Below are positions 19,801 through 27,450 of a stretch of 64,000 nucleotides of DNA, in pieces. The stretch covers positions 660,001-724,000 of the forward strand of contig NZ_RQHK01000002.1 of NCBI RefSeq assembly GCF_004770475.1, given 5' to 3'. Under the pieces are notes generated by a model. The model was given only the letters and a program-made list of their open reading frames with translations, was not told the origin of the DNA and made no database searches. The translations under genes and the position numbers were made by a program. The DNA comes from Leptospira mtsangambouensis (GTDB lineage Bacteria > Spirochaetota > Leptospiria > Leptospirales > Leptospiraceae). Each line of letters starts with the position of its first letter. The first letter of the stretch is position 1.

Positions 19801-19885
19801 GGGGCGCATCGCCTAACGGCGACCGCGCTTTACGCTCCAATCTTTTGCTTTGCAAAAGGATTTCCGCTGCAATCGCTTGCGCATT
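19801..19885. repeat. Short structured intergenic element (type A)
   Basis: A GC-rich island of about 85 bases in an AT-rich gap between convergent genes. It holds at least two hairpins: TCGCC-TAAC-GGCGA (19809-19822) and TCTTTTGC-TTT-GCAAAAGG (19841-19859, including a G.T pair). It also has GCGC-rich ends. It abuts the phzF stop exactly. The composition resembles dispersed intergenic repeats seen in spirochaetes and other bacteria, but no second copy of this type is in the window. It may also act as a bidirectional terminator, since the hairpins lie after the chemoreceptor gene. Confidence 0.5.
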
Positions 19886-20701
19886 CTATTGATCAAATGA
19901 GCTTTTGATTTTACCTTGCAGATACAAAACAGCAGACCCACCAATGGAGACTCGTTCCTCTTGGAGTTCGATAAAAAATTTTGCTCCTCTACTTGATTTC
20001 TGTAAGGATCTAAATTTGTTCTTTTTTAATCTCTCGGCCATAAAGGGAGTCAGGCTACAGTGGGCTGAGCCTGTAGCAGGGTCTTCTGGTATTCCAAGTC
20101 CTGGTCCAAAAAATCGAAATTCATAATCTATTTTCTCCAAACCAGAATCATTGATCCAAACTGCTATATAACCTCTGTTTGTTTGTATTTTGGTTAGTTT
20201 TGAAAAATCTGGAACCAAACTTTCTATATCTGATTTTGTTTGATACACAAAGATGGTATCCTTTCCCTCCCAAATTTCATCTGGTTCTTTACCGAGGATA
20301 GAGTTTATTTCTTTGGGATCGATCGTTTTGCTTTTATGAAATTTTGGATAGGTTGGGAAATTGAGATAAATCAAATTTTCTTTGATCACTATGGGGAGTG
20401 GTCCCGATTTAGATAAAAACTGAAATTCATTTCGTTTTTCTTCATAATGATTTTTCAAAACATAAGCTGCTGCTAAAGTTGCATGCCCGCAAAGATCAAC
20501 TTCGACAAGAGGTGTAAACCAACGGATTCGATAATCACTTCCTTCTTTGACAAGAAAGGAGGTTTCTGAAAGATTATTTTCCTTTGCTATGTTTTGCATC
20601 CACTTGTCTTCGGGCCACTCAGAGAGGACTAACACTGCTGCTGGATTTCCTGAAAACAAAGAATTCGTAAATGCATCTACAATCAATAGGTTTTGGTTCA
20701 T
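19886..20701 (-). CDS. PhzF-family isomerase/epimerase-like protein
   Basis: A 271-residue protein of typical PhzF length. It begins LLIVDAFTNSLFSGNPAAVL, with the family's F-x-G-N-P-A-V signature. The active-site Glu is in NNLSETSFLV. The GHATLAAAYVL and EDPATGSAHCSL motifs are also present. The fold is a diaminopimelate-epimerase-like double domain. PhzF itself isomerises a phenazine precursor, but most members have unknown substrates, and no phenazine genes are nearby. Two direct repeats lie just upstream of the start and may be an operator. Confidence 0.9.
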   Translation of the reverse strand: MNQNLLIVDAFTNSLFSGNPAAVLVLSEWPEDKWMQNIAKENNLSETSFLVKEGSDYRIRWFTPLVEVDLCGHATLAAAYVLKNHYEEKRNEFQFLSKSGPLPIVIKENLIYLNFPTYPKFHKSKTIDPKEINSILGKEPDEIWEGKDTIFVYQTKSDIESLVPDFSKLTKIQTNRGYIAVWINDSGLEKIDYEFRFFGPGLGIPEDPATGSAHCSLTPFMAERLKKNKFRSLQKSSRGAKFFIELQEERVSIGGSAVLYLQGKIKSSFDQ

Positions 20702-20737
20702 GAATTGATTCTATCAGAAAGCCAAAATTAGGAAAGG

Positions 20738-20770
20738 ATACAGTTGTACAATTTGAAAGTATACAGTTGT
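20738..20770 (-). promoter_or_regulatory. Two direct repeats upstream of phzF (possible operator)
   Basis: The ten-base word ATACAGTTGT occurs at 20738-20747 and again at 20761-20770, in the same orientation and 23 bases apart (about two helical turns). The pair lies 37 bases or more upstream of the phzF start. Directly repeated sites at this spacing are typical of regulators that bind as head-to-tail dimers, such as MocR-type GntR proteins. The regulator assignment is a guess; no such gene is in the window. Confidence 0.4.
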
Positions 20771-20801
20771 CGATTTGTTCGTTGAATATTAGGAAAATTT
20801 C

Positions 20802-21791
20802 CTATTGGGAAAGGCTAATGGCAGTTCTTTTGACAATATCACAAATGAAAGCATCTAAATCTGTTGCAGACTTTCGTAAGTGTGAATAAATTTCTTTTGT
20901 TGTTTCTTCTTGCATTCCCGATTCCAAAAGATTCACAAGGCCAAGGATATTCGAAAGAGGGCTTCTGATTTCATGTGATTGGATTCTTGCAATTTCTTTT
21001 AATTCGTAAATTTGTTTTTTGATTTTTTGGTCAGCCAATACTTTTTCTGTGATGTCCACAATGATTGCTGAAACGTAATTTGTTTGGTTGACAACAAAAC
21101 TATTTAAACTCACTTCCACTAAAATTTCGGTTCCATCTTTTTTCACTGCTGTCGTCACCTGGTCTTTGCCGATTCGCATCGGCCTAGGTGATTGGAAATA
21201 CCCTTCGATCATACGATCATGACCACCTCTGTGCTGAAAGGGTACGAGGAGTTCTACCGATTGGTTGATGAGTTCTTCTTTTGGATAACCAAAGGTATTT
21301 TCTGTTTCTAAGTTGCAGTGAATGATTTTTCCTTTTGAGTCGACAATGAGAATTGCATTTGGTGCTGATTCTATTAGATTGCGAAACTTCTGTTCACTTT
21401 CCGAAAGAGCTATTTCCATTTTCTTTTTAGAGTCGATATTCTTTGCACGTAGGCAGACTCCTAAAAGATTTTTGTCCTTATCATAAGTTGGAGTCATTTT
21501 GTATTCATACCAAATGGAAATTTGGTTGAGACTGGCGAGTCTTTCGATGGTAACACTTTCACCACGAACTGCTGTTTGGAAGAGATCAAAAAATACTTCT
21601 TTGTCGGAAGAGGTGACAAAGTTCCGATAGTCATCACCAATTTTTAGAATCTTTCCAGAGTATGCTTGGATGGTCATACCTAGATTTTGATTGAAGGCTA
21701 GTACGGAATAATTGGTTCCCATTAGTACAATGGCATCTGTGGAATTATCTAATACCATTTGTGCATAATTGACTGGATGAATGGAAATCAT
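20802..21791 (-). CDS. PAS-domain protein ending in a HisKA domain, without an ATPase domain
   Basis: A 329-residue soluble protein. Two PAS units (about residues 8-130 and 135-250) are followed by a HisKA-type helix pair with the phospho-acceptor region IARIQSHEIRSPLSNILGLV. The protein stops about 45 residues later, where a HATPase_c domain would normally begin. The stop is followed by non-coding sequence with no decayed ATPase remnant that I could see, so this looks like a real end and not a recent frameshift. It could be a phosphotransfer or dimerisation partner for a complete kinase. No operon partner is evident. Confidence 0.8.
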   Translation of the reverse strand: MISIHPVNYAQMVLDNSTDAIVLMGTNYSVLAFNQNLGMTIQAYSGKILKIGDDYRNFVTSSDKEVFFDLFQTAVRGESVTIERLASLNQISIWYEYKMTPTYDKDKNLLGVCLRAKNIDSKKKMEIALSESEQKFRNLIESAPNAILIVDSKGKIIHCNLETENTFGYPKEELINQSVELLVPFQHRGGHDRMIEGYFQSPRPMRIGKDQVTTAVKKDGTEILVEVSLNSFVVNQTNYVSAIIVDITEKVLADQKIKKQIYELKEIARIQSHEIRSPLSNILGLVNLLESGMQEETTKEIYSHLRKSATDLDAFICDIVKRTAISLSQ

Positions 21792-22118
21792 TTTTATTAC
21801 AAAGTTTCAGTTCTGTCGGGAACGTAAATCAGAAAAAGGGTAGTTGAATCTTTTACAAGGGAATGGATATGATTCTAGAATGAATTGTTCATGATTCGGT
21901 TTTCTGAAAATCAGATGCTTTTGATTTTGTCTATGGATTGGTCTTATCCAAATTCTTTCTTATTAAAATTGATAAAAATATACCTTCATTTTTAAAAAAA
22001 AAATGATCGCCAAGCGAGAATTATGTGATGTTATTATGTTTGTGTTTGGAGATTACTTTAGTTTGTTTTTGATCCGAAGGGTTGTTTTTTATGATTCAAA
22101 GAATTTTAGATAAAGAAT
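21792..22118. other. AT-rich intergenic gap
   Basis: 327 bases between the divergent PAS/HisKA gene and the kelch lipoprotein gene. It must hold both promoters. I see long A and T runs near 21970-22010 but no convincing operator, hairpin or small gene. Confidence 0.5.
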
Positions 22119-23291
22119 ATGAATTCATTTAGAAAGATTTTTTTATTTTTCATTTGTTTTGTATTTTTAAACCAATGTATTTTGTTTCTAGAAAAGGAAG
22201 AAGTTGGGGAGGCAGAAAAACAATTATTAGGGGTATTTTTTCTTTTTGATTATTTTTCTCCATTTGGATTAAAACAACAACAATCCATAAAGTATTCTGA
22301 AACTGAAGCATTCTTATTTGGTGGGAACAGTCAAAAATCGTATGCAACATCCAATGTTTACAGATTAACAGAAAACCAAGTTTCTTTTCTGGGAGTTATG
22401 AATCATCAGAGAGTCCAACATGAAGTTGTCCTTTTGCAAAATGGAAAGGTTTTGATAGTTGGTGGTTATGACGGTCGGTTCATACTTTCTGATTCAGAAA
22501 TATTTGATCCATCGAACCTTTCCTTCCAGATGACTTCACCAATGAATGTACCAAGAACATACCATACTGCCACAGTTTTAAATGATGGAAGAGTTTTAGT
22601 AACAGGTGGTTTCGGAAAACAATCTGAAAAATTGAAGTCTGCAGAAATTTTTCATTCAAATTCAAATTCTTTTGAATCAATTAGTGATATGAATGTATCT
22701 CGGAGAAGACATTCAGCAACCTTGTTGCAAAATGGAAAAGTATTAATTGTGGGTGGCGATGGGCTAAACACAACTTTGTTATCTGCAGAACTTTTCGATC
22801 CTACCACCAATACCTTTTCACTCGTGGGCCAATCAATGTCTATTGGGCGTTCCAATCATACTGCAAATTTATTGGAAAACAATCGGGTTTTGTTTACGGG
22901 AGGATATTCCTTTGATGCAAACGGTGTTTATTCCTATTCCAATTCTCTGGAAATTTATGATTATGGAACAGGGAACTTTACTGTCATCGGAAATATGGGT
23001 GAAACTCGCGGAGGGCATGGTTCTGTAAAAATAAACGCAAACGTAATCATTTGCGGCGGTGGCAGATTTGAAAACAGTTCTTACATAGAACCAATGGATT
23101 GTTATAAGGTCTCAAACTCAGGAGTGATTAACAAAGAATCTTACCAGTTACAAGTTCCAAGGGTATTATTTGTTTTTGAACAATTGGGAAATTCCATCAT
23201 CGCTTGCGGTGGTGAAAATCAATCGGGGCAGATTCGAAGTTGTGAAGGAAAGACAAATGGTTCCTTTGTTTATTTGAATGGCCAACTATAG
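22119..23291 (+). CDS. Kelch-repeat lipoprotein
   Basis: A 390-residue protein. The signal peptide ends in FVFLNQC with Cys20 as likely lipidation site. From about residue 60 there are roughly six kelch-type blades, each with a pattern such as NGKVLIVGGYDGR or DGRVLVTGGFG followed by S-A-E-I-F/D-P. They form a beta-propeller as in galactose-oxidase-like and attractin-like proteins. No catalytic residues of galactose oxidase are evident. Likely a surface or periplasmic binding protein. It borders a decayed RHS region, so it sits at the edge of accessory DNA. Confidence 0.85.
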   Translation: MNSFRKIFLFFICFVFLNQCILFLEKEEVGEAEKQLLGVFFLFDYFSPFGLKQQQSIKYSETEAFLFGGNSQKSYATSNVYRLTENQVSFLGVMNHQRVQHEVVLLQNGKVLIVGGYDGRFILSDSEIFDPSNLSFQMTSPMNVPRTYHTATVLNDGRVLVTGGFGKQSEKLKSAEIFHSNSNSFESISDMNVSRRRHSATLLQNGKVLIVGGDGLNTTLLSAELFDPTTNTFSLVGQSMSIGRSNHTANLLENNRVLFTGGYSFDANGVYSYSNSLEIYDYGTGNFTVIGNMGETRGGHGSVKINANVIICGGGRFENSSYIEPMDCYKVSNSGVINKESYQLQVPRVLFVFEQLGNSIIACGGENQSGQIRSCEGKTNGSFVYLNGQL

Positions 23292-23397
23292 GGGGGTTTT
23301 TCGAAGCCATTGGAAAAAGGAAAGGTTGTTATGGGGCGGGCATTGTTAAATACAAGCAACTAATGATGGTATGGTGTTTTTAGGTAAGGAGCAAGGG

Positions 23398-23785
23398 GTG
23401 AATCGGATGATGTATGTGGAAGGGGATCCAATGAAATTTGATGATCCAAGTGGATAAAATAAATGGATACATATGTTTAATCGGATTGTTGGGCATTTTA
23501 TAAGGTAAGAATTTTGGGGATAAGGGAGGAAGTTTTATCTCTTATAAAGTTAGGGATGGAGTCAATAACTATAAAATGTATAATAAACTTTTTGGGAAAT
23601 TTGACAATTAGTATGGTCGTGTTGTAGGAAGAAATAAATATATTAATACTGCAAATTATCACTTAAATTTAGTTGTTGCAGCCTATAGTATGAGTGATGA
23701 TTGCAAGAAACAATTTGGAAAAGCTGGCTGCGTAATAATTTTAAATTTGAATGGCATTCAAATGGAATCTTCGATGCTTAGATAA
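23398..23785 (+). pseudogene. Remnant of an RHS-repeat protein (core end plus toxin-like tail)
   Basis: Frame 1 from 23398 reads NRMMYVEGDPMKFDDPSG, matching the end of RHS core domains (Y-V-x-G-D-P-x-x-x-x-D-P-S-G). An in-frame stop follows directly, then NKWIHMFNRIVGHFIR, another stop, and a frame change to ISYKVRDGVNNYKMYNKLFG and later GRVVGRNKYINTANYHLNL and AAYSMSDDCKKQFGKAGC. At least two stops and one frameshift break it. Everything 5' of the core end is missing. The tail would correspond to the variable C-terminal region of RHS proteins. Confidence 0.75.
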
Positions 23786-24093
23786 GAAACAAATTCTGGC
23801 CCATTTAAAGGGATGTGAGATTGGAAAATTAGACCTGACAATGAAAACAGTAGTAGAGTTGAAAACGATTCAGCAAAGGTAATATGTCTGAGTTATTTTC
23901 AAGGTCGAGCAAGCACTATTCCAACGGAACAAGTTTGTGCTGCAGGTAAGGTATGTGCATTCACTGCTTCATCATCAAAATCTTTTCCATCAGCAGCAAA
24001 TAATGATGGATACTTCAAAAGATGAGTTAACTATTTTCAGCTTTTGTAAACGATCTATCTTTTACGGTAATAGATTTGTTATAAGGAAATTTA
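23786..24093 (+). other. Decayed accessory DNA after the RHS remnant
   Basis: No intact gene is visible. One frame near 23905-24025 reads QGRASTIPTEQVCAAGKVCA and then AFTASSSKSFPSAANNDGYF before a stop. This looks like a stretch of real protein cut off at both ends, possibly another fragment of the same lost locus. A ribosome-site-like AAGGAA near 24086 serves the next small lipoprotein gene. Confidence 0.4.
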
Positions 24094-24288
24094 ATGAAAT
24101 TGACAAAAATGGTGAGATTATTGTATTTCACAATATTTATAACTGGTTGTACTAATAATAGCGAAGAGCAGTGTAAGGAGAATGCGAAGAATTCATTTAA
24201 TGATTTTTGCATCAAAGGCCTATTACTAGCACCTTCTTTAGATCCTAAAGACCCAAGCTTTGATTTGCCTATGTCGCTATTCTTATAA
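24094..24288 (+). CDS. Small predicted lipoprotein, probably frameshifted at the 3' end
   Basis: 64 residues. MKLTKMVRLLYFTIFITGC is a convincing lipoprotein signal with Cys19, preceded by an AAGGAA ribosome site. The mature part NNSEEQCKENAKNSFNDFCI has paired cysteines and resembles small leptospiral lipoproteins that occur beside RHS genes. The frame ends at 24288. One base shift there continues as ISQCKNKKGMVDF up to a stop at 24329-24331, which would restore a further Cys. This suggests a recent frameshift near 24285-24290. Confidence 0.55.
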   Translation: MKLTKMVRLLYFTIFITGCTNNSEEQCKENAKNSFNDFCIKGLLLAPSLDPKDPSFDLPMSLFL

Positions 24289-24327
24289 AATAAGTCAGTG
24301 TAAAAACAAAAAAGGCATGGTTGATTT

Positions 24328-24915
24328 TTGAACCTACCAGGTATCATGCTCCTATTATTTTTCATGTTCAATAATTGTAATTCAATTGATCGATATCTAC
24401 AGAATAGGACAAGAGATGCAGTCGATATTCCTGTTTTAGGCGTTGAAGAAAAAATATATGGTTTCTCTGCTTGGGTTTGGTGCTTTGGAGGAGGAATGCA
24501 GTATGCTAAAAATGGAATGGGTATTGGTATTAGAAGTGGAGTTGTCGGAAATTACAAAACTGGAGGAAAAGGAGGAAGTATTTATGTAGCTACATTTGAA
24601 AATTCAAATTTAGCTTTAAGTCAAGGAAATTCATTAATAGTATTGAATTCGAATTCTCATCTTCCTAAAGCAGATAAAATTAGATCTAATAAAAAAGCAT
24701 TTTCAAAGTTTAATACTAATATAATCTTTCCGCTAGGAGCATCGAAATCATCCTCCGGTGAAATTCAATCCAAATGGTGCGATTCTCCAGTTTCTGTTGA
24801 GGTTTCCTTTGGAATCTATTATGAATTTCGACTTGGTATGAATTTTTCTGAAGCTTTCGACTTTTTGCTTGGGTTTACTACTATAGATATGCAAGTGGAT
24901 GATGACATTGAATAA
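24328..24915 (+). CDS. Predicted lipoprotein of a leptospiral accessory family
   Basis: 195 residues from the TTG at 24328 (alternative ATG 24346). The short N-terminus MLLLFFMFNNC has a plausible lipobox Cys, but the signal peptide lacks a basic start, so the true 5' end may be lost. The mature protein has glycine-rich stretches (YGFSAWVWCFGGGMQYAKNG) and two additional cysteines, and reads as a beta-rich surface or periplasmic protein. It follows the small frameshifted lipoprotein by about 40 bases. I recognise the style from leptospiral RHS neighbourhoods but cannot name a function. Confidence 0.6.
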   Translation: MNLPGIMLLLFFMFNNCNSIDRYLQNRTRDAVDIPVLGVEEKIYGFSAWVWCFGGGMQYAKNGMGIGIRSGVVGNYKTGGKGGSIYVATFENSNLALSQGNSLIVLNSNSHLPKADKIRSNKKAFSKFNTNIIFPLGASKSSSGEIQSKWCDSPVSVEVSFGIYYEFRLGMNFSEAFDFLLGFTTIDMQVDDDIE

Positions 24916-25083
24916 TCGCGTCAAGAAATACTCTCAATTATTTGAACCCCATCAAAACTATAACAATTAACTAGTTAAGTTGATTACTAATAGAATGGAA
25001 CTGGTGGGCCAATGCTACAAGAATGCGACCACCTCTGATAATAGGTTACTTTCTCTAAAAATCAATGGTAATAAACATTCTAA

Positions 25084-25160
25084 CTGCGAGAAGGATACGG
25101 AGGGCTTGGTCCGAAGGACGGGAGCGAAAGCGGACCCCGAAGTAGCCTGGTCCCGACAAA
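25084..25160 (+). repeat. Dispersed structured repeat, type B, copy 1
   Basis: A GC-rich island in AT-rich DNA, including GGATACGGAGGGCTTGGTCC, GGGAGCGAAAGCGGACCCCG and AGCCTGGTCCCGA. It is clearly similar, in the opposite orientation, to 55556-55635. It contains the hairpin GTCC-GAA-GGAC. The flanking 24916-25313 holds no gene that I trust; a 102-codon frame across it is composed largely of this repeat. Confidence 0.7.
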
Positions 25161-25313
25161 CACAGATAAATTGGTCGCCAACCGGTGGAAAAGAGAGAAT
25201 TTCTAGTTTTGGTCTTCGGGACTCGCCCTCACGTTCTGTTCGATGTTTAGATCACAAAACTGTTCGATCCCCAGCTTTGTTCTGTTAGATGGATTTTGTT
25301 GTGATGATTGAAC

Positions 25314-25388
25314 TGGTGCCCCAGGAGGGAATCGAACCCCCACTGTCGGTTCCGAAGACCGATGTTCTATCCGTTGAACTACCAGGGC
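25314..25388 (-). tRNA. tRNA-Arg (anticodon UCG)
   Basis: The minus strand folds as a full cloverleaf: acceptor GCCCTGG/CTGGGGC, D-arm around GTTC...GAAC, anticodon stem TCGGT/ACCGA with loop CTTCGGA (anticodon UCG, reading CGA), T-arm GGGGG-TTCGATT-CCCTC, discriminator A. The 3' CCA is encoded. It lies at the border between the accessory region and housekeeping genes, a common position for integration, though no integrase or attachment duplication is seen. Confidence 0.93.
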
Positions 25389-25407
25389 ATGGTGACGGGA
25401 TGTAATG

Positions 25408-26250
25408 TCAGGATAGGGGGACCCTGTGTTCGGGCAAATGATTTTTTGGATGAGAAAGGCTCATCCGAATGATATAGATGGAGAGGAGAAGGGTCCAGCC
25501 AATCAGAAACAATCGCAGGAATAAAAATACATAGTAAATAGGTTTGGGTTCACCAGGAACGATAAAGATCGTTAGGTCATTGGCAGTAATGATTTGTGAG
25601 CCTGGGAATTTTTTGCGAATGGAATCAAAGGCTTTTCGAAAATCACCAAGACGTTCGGACGGATCCAAGTGAAAATCATTGGTATAACGTAAGGAACCTT
25701 CGTCACCAAAAGCATAGAAGTGGGATTCCCAACCCAAAAATCCAAATTCTGCGGGAAGAGAGCCGGGAGGGTTTTTGACAAAAAAATAAACTGTGCCACG
25801 ATCGTAGGCAAAGGAAGGGATCTGTCCTTCGAGTCTGAGTTTGTCTTTTGTAAATCCATCTTCATAAAAATCCGACCAATCCCCCCATTGGTATACAGTT
25901 CCTGTTTCTTCTTTCCAAAGAAAACCTCCTAAACTGGGGAGACTTTCTAAGGAGGTTACAAACGAATCCAACTTTTTGGTTTTTTCTTTGGCATCAGTTT
26001 TTGTCATGGATTCAGAACGAAGTAGGTTTTTTAATTGGATGCGAAGTTCTCTCACCTCAGAAGCATTGGCTTCCAAAATTCTTTTGCGAATTTCTGTTTC
26101 CTCTTTGCGGAATGGGTTTGAAAAAACAACTTCAGAGAGAGAATAAATCAATTCAGTCAATGGTTCTTGTGAATCTCCCTTCGTTTGGGCAGAAATGGAC
26201 CAGGCACCCATTGTGGCATAGACGAGGAAGATAAAAAAATAGATTCTCAT
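25408..26250 (-). CDS. Exported membrane protein, function unknown
   Basis: 280 residues. A signal peptide (about 1-21, ending WSISAQ) is followed by a helical region (30-100), a beta-rich domain (105-230, for example GTVYQWGDWSDFYEDGF and GTVYFFVKNPPGS), and a C-terminal membrane segment (238-262, YYVFLFLRLFLIGWTLLLSI) with a short basic cytoplasmic tail. No catalytic motif is recognised. It is transcribed away from the HIT gene, with about 29 bases between the starts. Confidence 0.7.
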   Translation of the reverse strand: MRIYFFIFLVYATMGAWSISAQTKGDSQEPLTELIYSLSEVVFSNPFRKEETEIRKRILEANASEVRELRIQLKNLLRSESMTKTDAKEKTKKLDSFVTSLESLPSLGGFLWKEETGTVYQWGDWSDFYEDGFTKDKLRLEGQIPSFAYDRGTVYFFVKNPPGSLPAEFGFLGWESHFYAFGDEGSLRYTNDFHLDPSERLGDFRKAFDSIRKKFPGSQIITANDLTIFIVPGEPKPIYYVFLFLRLFLIGWTLLLSIYIIRMSLSHPKNHLPEHRVPLS

Positions 26251-26279
26251 CTCTTTACCTATCGGCCAATTTGGGAAGA

Positions 26280-26639
26280 ATGATGAACTGTCCCATCTGC
26301 GAAGCCCATAAAAATGAAAGCCAAATCCTTTTTCAAAATGAAGATTGGATCCTAAGAAAAGCGGACCAAAACCTAGAAGGGTATTTGTATATGGAACATA
26401 GCAGACATCTGGAATCTTGGTTTGGATTGTCTTTGTCTGAGTTTGAAAACTATGGAAGGGCTCTTTACAAAGCCACAGAGATCTTAAAAAAACAGGAACC
26501 TGAAAAAATGTACATTGTGGCCATTGCGGAAAAAGTTCCTCACTTACACGTACATTTGATCCCTAGGTATGAAAACCAAGAGAAAGGAATCGATCATATC
26601 GCAAAAGCCACAGGCCCTGGATTTCCTCGGCCCATGTAA
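26280..26639 (+). CDS. HIT-family hydrolase (Ap4A/nucleotide hydrolase-like)
   Basis: About 119 residues from the ATG at 26280 (a second ATG follows at once; a TTG at 26271 is also in frame but less likely). CPIC near the N-terminus resembles the zinc-binding start of some HIT proteins. The histidine triad is HLHVHLIPR near residue 90, with catalytic His in the centre. Members hydrolyse Ap4A, adenosine phosphoramidates or similar nucleotides. It lies 50 bases upstream of the PPK2 pair, so a role in nucleotide/polyphosphate metabolism fits its context. Confidence 0.9.
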   Translation: MMNCPICEAHKNESQILFQNEDWILRKADQNLEGYLYMEHSRHLESWFGLSLSEFENYGRALYKATEILKKQEPEKMYIVAIAEKVPHLHVHLIPRYENQEKGIDHIAKATGPGFPRPM

Positions 26640-26688
26640 AAAAACGATTAAAAAAGAATAGGTTTTTTACAAATCTTACTTACAATCC

Positions 26689-27450
26689 TTGGTTGTGGTT
26701 TTAGAAAGACATCCAACCAACCAAGTTCCCAAATACTCGATTAGCGATCTGACCGATTTACAGGAACGTTTTTTTCTTTTACAAAGAGAGAGTGCCAAAC
26801 AAAAAATCGCTCATATCTTTCTCATCGAAGGTTTTGCTTCCACAGGCAAAGGTTCGATTTTACAATCATTGACCATTCGTTTGGATCCAAGGAAGTTTAA
26901 AGTATACTCTCCTTATGTAGACCAATCTGAAGATAGAGGATATCCTTTTCTTTGGAATTTTTGGAGAGTGGTTCCCAGGTATGGGGAGTTTTTGTTTTAT
27001 CTCAATACATACTACAGTCGTCTGGCTTATTTGCGTTCTGAAAAAAAAATAAACCTAGCCGAATATGATCACCGATTGTTATCCATTTTGAATACGGAAA
27101 GAATTCTTTCCAAAGATAAAATTATCGTTCACAAATTCTTTTTGCATATTTCTAAAAAAGATCAAAAGAAACGATTAGAAGATTCTAAAAAGAAAAAAAA
27201 GGAATGGGAATTGTCTCGGTTTGACAAAGACCAAGGGGAACATTACAACCGTTACTTCGATATTTTTGATTCTATTTTAAGTTCTTCTCGAACCATTGAT
27301 TCTCCTTGGCAAATCATTTCCTGTGAAAAAAAAGACGACACAAAACTTCTCGTTTTTGAGGCAATCTTAGAACGTTTGGAAAGGATCTTAGAATTTGATT
27401 CAAGAAGCGCATTACAGTCTATCAATCACGGTATGGAGCTCATTCCATGA
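26689..27450 (+). CDS. PPK2-like protein, degenerate half (polyphosphate:AMP phosphotransferase N-domain)
   Basis: 253 residues. The P-loop is partly kept (GFASTGKGSILQSLT), as is the LDPRKFKVYSP segment of PPK2 proteins. The Walker B/catalytic region that reads FDRSYYGRV in the next gene is here YLNTYYSRLAY, without the Asp. The lid region is lysine-rich. The layout matches the less active N-terminal half of two-domain PPK2 class II enzymes, which make ADP from AMP and polyphosphate. The stop overlaps the start of the second half (ATGA), so the two subunits would be made together. The start may be TTG 26689 or GTG 26695. Confidence 0.8.
   Translation: MVVVLERHPTNQVPKYSISDLTDLQERFFLLQRESAKQKIAHIFLIEGFASTGKGSILQSLTIRLDPRKFKVYSPYVDQSEDRGYPFLWNFWRVVPRYGEFLFYLNTYYSRLAYLRSEKKINLAEYDHRLLSILNTERILSKDKIIVHKFFLHISKKDQKKRLEDSKKKKKEWELSRFDKDQGEHYNRYFDIFDSILSSSRTIDSPWQIISCEKKDDTKLLVFEAILERLERILEFDSRSALQSINHGMELIP

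Noticed and set aside
19886..20701. phzF as evidence for phenazine production
   Set aside because: PhzF-like proteins are widespread without phenazine clusters, and no other phz gene is in the window.
21844..21873. TTGAAT and TATGAT with an 18-base spacer as the kelch gene promoter
   Set aside because: It would leave a leader of about 240 bases, the match is modest, and the AT-rich gap gives many such chance matches.
24980..25288. 102-codon open frame next to the tRNA
   Set aside because: Much of it is translated type B repeat. It has no ribosome site, signal or recognisable domain, and I treat it as non-coding.
25314..25388. tRNA-Arg as the attachment site of an integrated element covering 23.3-25.3 kb
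   Set aside because: No integrase, no repeated tRNA end and no clear second boundary. The accessory genes look decayed in place.
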